A stretch of 34,578 bases of DNA from an uncultured bacterium (GTDB lineage Bacteria > Patescibacteriota > Minisyncoccia > Phycocordibacterales > DATDWN01): the NCBI GenBank assembly GCA_903861205.1, contig CAIOTC010000020.1:197273-231850 (forward strand), read 5' to 3'. Positions within the stretch are counted from its first letter, which is position 1. Each line of letters opens with the position of its first letter. The translations under genes were made by a program, and so were the position numbers. Shown piece after piece: positions 32,351 to 34,578 of the stretch. The notes under the pieces are model-generated. The model ran no database searches and was not told the DNA's origin. It was given only the letters and a program-made list of their open reading frames with translations.

Positions 32351-32609
32351 TCTGTATAAATTTTAAAAATTTTTTTCCATATGGAGAAAGAGAATGGACC
32401 ACGTGTTGAGCTTGATACTTTTTATTAAGCAAACCCGCTTGAACCAATCTGTGAGTATGACTGGAAATAGTTTTTACATTTCCATTGAGACCTTCTACAA
32501 TTCCATCCAGAGTAATTCCATCCTCTTTAGAAACCAATAGCAAAATGCTTATCCTGTGGTGATTTGCCACACCTTTACAATATCTTTCAAGTTGCTTTGA
32601 TGTTTTCAT
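32343..32609 (-). CDS. Small ArsR-type winged-helix regulator
   Basis: The 88-residue protein (ATG at 32609; a GTG one codon earlier is possible) is almost only a winged helix. It has YCKGVANHHRISILLLVSKEDGITL split into helices 1-2, the recognition region VKTISSHTHRLVQAGLLNKK, and a wing QAQHVVHSLSPYG. No metal-binding Cys pair is seen, so sensing of metals is unlikely. Perfect palindromes sharing a 16-bp core lie on both sides, probable operators for autoregulation. Confidence 0.85.
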   Translation of the reverse strand: MKTSKQLERYCKGVANHHRISILLLVSKEDGITLDGIVEGLNGNVKTISSHTHRLVQAGLLNKKYQAQHVVHSLSPYGKKFLKFIQTF

Positions 32610-32641
32610 CACTTTAACTGTTATCTAACCAAAATAAGTTG

Positions 32642-32685
32642 AAAATTGTATTCTCATATTCTTAAGAATATGAGAATACAATTTT
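32642..32685. repeat. Perfect 44-bp palindrome between dnaX and the regulator gene
   Basis: Exact dyad symmetry around the centre 32663/32664. The inner 16 bp is ATATTCTTAAGAATAT; the outer arms are AAAATTGTATTC and the complement. It lies 33 bases before the regulator's start and 1 base after dnaX. It could be an operator, a bidirectional AT-rich terminator, or both. Confidence 0.85.
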
Positions 32686-32686
32686 T

Positions 32687-33775
32687 TTAATTTTTTAGTT
32701 TTTTGTCAATTTTTTCTAAATTGTTTCCTATTATATTCACTAGGGCAAGTTCTAGGGGTAGTGATGGGATGTAGGCGCCAGAGGTTTGTTCCAGGGCAGT
32801 CAATAGCTCGACGAGGACTTGGGAGGAAAAAGTTGGAGCCTGCCCCGTAGCGTGCTCTGCTCTACTACTGGGGTCGGACTTGGCAAGTTTGGTGACAAAA
32901 TCAAATTCTGATTCGGATAGGCTGTCTTTTATCACGCTCTCAGCACCAAAACGAACAAGCAAAACAGCCCGAGCGCTGTGCAAAATCAATTTCAAAAAAA
33001 CGGACATATCGATGTTTTCTTTTGCAGCTGTATGAACAGCCGACAAACCTTTTGGCAAATCCCCTGCAGAAATTGCCGAGAGTATGTCGTGGATCAATTC
33101 CATTTTCGGCGCACCGGTGACCAAGCGAACTTCTTCTTCGCTTATTTTGGAATCCTTTGACCACGAAATTATTTTCTGCAAAATCCCCTGTGTATCGCGG
33201 AAAGATCCATCGCCGAGGAGTGCAATCAAATCAGCCGAGGATGAATCGATGGTAAAGCCTTCTTTCTTGGCAATATTCTGAGCAACTTTTTTGAGTGTCT
33301 CCTCACTCGGTTTTTTGAAAGTAAAAACTTGGCAACGTGACAAAACGGTTTCGGGAATTTTGTGCGTTTCGGTCGTGGCCAAAATAAAAACAACGTGAGA
33401 GGGCGGTTCCTCCAAAGTTTTGAGGAGTGCATTGGCGGCGGATTTGGAAAGCATGTGCACTTCGTCGAGAATATAAACTTTATATTTTGATTCGAAGGGC
33501 AGTGTGTTGACGGACTCGTTGAGCGACCTGATGTCATCAACACCAGTGTTCGAAGCAGCATCGATTTCGTAGATGTCGTTTTTGCTCGTACCGATAGCCG
33601 AGGCAAAAATACGCGCCACTGAGGTCTTGCCTGTACCGCGCGTGCCGGCAAAAAGGTAGGCGTGAGAAATGTCGCCAGATTCAACCTGCGCTTCCAAAAC
33701 TTTGACCACGTGCTCCTGACCGAGCACATCACCAAACTTTTGCGGACGATATTTTCTGTACAAAACTTCTGACAT
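32687..33775 (-). CDS. dnaX: DNA polymerase III gamma-type subunit without zinc module
   Basis: Clamp-loader ATPase. The 362-residue protein has RPQKFGDVLGQEHVV, the Walker A GTRGTGKTS, the Walker B YILDEVHMLS, the sensor ATTETHKIPETVLSRCQ and the helical lid and collar domain. It is much shorter than tau and lacks the domains that bind polymerase and helicase. The stretch between RIFASAIGTSKNDIYEIDAA is very short. The usual four-Cys zinc module of DnaX inserted there (after the Walker A helix) is absent. No ribosome-binding site is visible; the gene starts about 28 bases after the terminator of the large RNA. Confidence 0.93.
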   Translation of the reverse strand: MSEVLYRKYRPQKFGDVLGQEHVVKVLEAQVESGDISHAYLFAGTRGTGKTSVARIFASAIGTSKNDIYEIDAASNTGVDDIRSLNESVNTLPFESKYKVYILDEVHMLSKSAANALLKTLEEPPSHVVFILATTETHKIPETVLSRCQVFTFKKPSEETLKKVAQNIAKKEGFTIDSSSADLIALLGDGSFRDTQGILQKIISWSKDSKISEEEVRLVTGAPKMELIHDILSAISAGDLPKGLSAVHTAAKENIDMSVFLKLILHSARAVLLVRFGAESVIKDSLSESEFDFVTKLAKSDPSSRAEHATGQAPTFSSQVLVELLTALEQTSGAYIPSLPLELALVNIIGNNLEKIDKKLKN

Positions 33776-33802
33776 ATGTAACAGAATAACATTTTTTTAT
33801 AA

Positions 33803-33832
33803 CAAAAACACTCACCTCTTGCGAGAGTGAGC
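33803..33832 (-). terminator. Terminator of the large orphan RNA
   Basis: Minus-strand hairpin CTCACTCTC-GCAA-GAGGTGAG with a GNRA loop, followed by TGTTTTTGTT. Confidence 0.85.
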
Positions 33833-34410
33833 GGTGGGGCTCGGCAGCGACTATGGCCGAGAATGGCGCTTCTGCGCGCCGAGCCCCGTTTATATTTAAA
33901 GAACCGATGTGTGTGTTTTTTTCGCCCGCGACTTTGGTACCGGGCTTAATCTAACCCCAACGGATTTTCAGGCCGTTGGACCTGTCAGGATTAATCCTGA
34001 AAAGGCTGATATTTGGTCATATGCTCATAACGGCCATCGCCACTATTATGAGGAGAACCACACTCCTTTCTGATCCGTAAGTGGATCAAACTGTCGCGCC
34101 GGTAAGTTTGTTTGATGACCAGGCGCGACTTTTTTGTATAACTTCCCTTTTGCCATCGCCAATGGCATGTAGAGTCGGCAATCCTGCAAGCGGATTTTTT
34201 GTCCCGCACCTTGCAGACTTGACCCAAAAGGGACTCCAATTTTCGTAACTGGGACCGTCAGAGATTTCTCCTCTCTCTGCGAAGGTTTGGGGAGTCGCCA
34301 TATGGACTTTTTATCGAGTTTCCTCGCCCCGGCCTGTAGGCACAGGCGTCCGCGGCGCGCCCATCTGGAAGCGCCACGTAAAATCATAACACGTGGCAAA
34401 GAGCATTTCG
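33803..34410 (-). ncRNA. Large orphan structured RNA (about 600 nt) upstream of dnaX
   Basis: Promoter at 34417-34445 and terminator at 33803-33832 bound about 600 bases without a convincing protein frame. Minus-strand hairpins in order: GCCACGT/ACGTGGC, GCCTGT/ACAGGC, CGAG-GAAA-CTCG, CTGCAAG/CTTGCAG enclosing GCGG/CCGC, TGCCAT/ATGGCA, GTCGCGCC/GGCGCGAC, GATCC/GGATC, GGAG/CTCC, CTCATAA/TTATGAG, TCAGGATTAATCCTGA, CCAACGG/CCGTTGG, GCCCG/CGGGC, and GGGGCTCGGC/GCCGAGCCCC enclosing GCGC-AGAA-GCGC. The size and ornateness recall large bacterial RNAs such as OLE, GOLLD or ROOL, but I recognise no sequence match. Conserved cores of RNase P RNA and tmRNA are not seen. Confidence 0.72.
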
Positions 34411-34416
34411 TTATTA

Positions 34417-34445
34417 AGCTTAGCATAGTGTACAAACTTTGTCAA
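34417..34445 (-). promoter_or_regulatory. Promoter of the large orphan RNA
   Basis: Minus-strand TTGACA (34440-34445), 17 bases, TAAGCT (34417-34422). The spacer end TACACTATGC matches the spacer of the promoter at 11074-11102 at the same distance. Confidence 0.65.
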
Positions 34446-34511
34446 GCACTTTCGGTAATGTGTACACACATATGGCGGGTTTTGGCCTAGAATGGCCTAA
34501 TGACAACACAT

Positions 34512-34578
34512 ATGGCGAAGACAATAGGAGAAGAGAGGTTGAGGTGGGTTCTGCCCATCGCACACAGACAAGTGAAGC
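34512..34578 (+). CDS. Partial gene at the window edge, possible transposase start
   Basis: A frame opens at the ATG at 34512 and runs off the end: MAKTIGEERLRWVLPI, then AHRQVK. The pattern resembles the N-terminal helix-turn-helix of DDE transposases, but only about 22 residues are visible. TAGAAT lies at about 34489. Two direct copies of ACACATATGGCG (34467 and 34507) lie just upstream. The call is tentative. Confidence 0.35.
   Translation, partial: MAKTIGEERLRWVLPIAHRQVK

Noticed and set aside
33803-34410. Large RNA as RNase P RNA, tmRNA or SRP RNA
   Set aside because: I looked for the conserved P4 region of RNase P RNA, the tRNA-like ends and LAA-ending tag of tmRNA, and the GGAAG-type SRP loop, and found none. 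A covariance search is still needed.
34046-34435. A 129-codon minus-strand frame through the large RNA, ending in a protein-like stretch starting MAKGKLYKK
   Set aside because: It begins upstream of the predicted transcript start, has no ribosome-binding site at any ATG, and crosses at least eight perfect hairpins. Structure explains the region better. The short C-terminal part (from 34156) remains a remote possibility.

Overview
The window looks like a stretch of chromosome from a Patescibacteria/CPR bacterium, most likely Parcubacteria-like; this is inference from gene content, not from a marker tree. The genome is moderately AT-rich, with dense genes, short spacers, many one-pass membrane or secreted proteins of unknown function, and few strong Shine-Dalgarno sites. 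A full-length pyruvate phosphate dikinase and several stand-alone small domains are present. UGA ends several genes, so the standard bacterial code applies.

Left part (1-7167). On the minus strand lie tgt, an xseB/LOG/FKBP cluster below xseA, and a tight four-gene operon (DUF3298-type anchor protein, DedA, msrA, msrB). Between xseA and msrB is an orphan plus-strand RNA gene with its own promoter and terminator and a predicted loop-loop kissing interaction.

Middle (7168-18068). A GC-rich plus-strand gene sits behind a perfect sigma70 promoter, and a GH18 protein is followed by a possible 19-residue lysine-rich peptide. Next comes a GC-rich three-gene module (helix-turn-helix protein, small protein, ParB-like protein), then ppdK, a histidine kinase/response regulator/coiled-coil operon and a DUF2914 membrane protein.

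Centre-right (18069-26400). Secreted peptidoglycan-binding, TIM-barrel and cupredoxin proteins are followed by a lexA operon. The lexA promoter has a GAAC-N4-GTTC box between its -35 and -10. A DEAD-box helicase, an alkyladenine DNA glycosylase and small membrane proteins follow. A 134/135-base structured element occurs twice, each time as the 5' leader of a regulatory gene (the histidine kinase and the lexA operon).

Right part (26400-34578). Gmad2 and DUF975 proteins are followed by two tandem orphan RNA genes whose 5' ends are complementary over 12 bases. Then come a stand-alone Clp N-domain protein, a second GH18 protein, a lipoprotein, an alpha/beta hydrolase, tRNA-Gln(UUG), a winged-helix regulator flanked by two perfect palindromes, and a dnaX lacking its usual zinc module. 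Upstream of dnaX is a roughly 600-base, densely hairpinned minus-strand RNA gene with clear promoter and terminator. A possible transposase start lies at the right edge.

The strongest candidates for undescribed biology are the four orphan structured RNAs, the duplicated 5'-leader element, and the GC-rich ParB-like module whose promoter resembles that of the large RNA.
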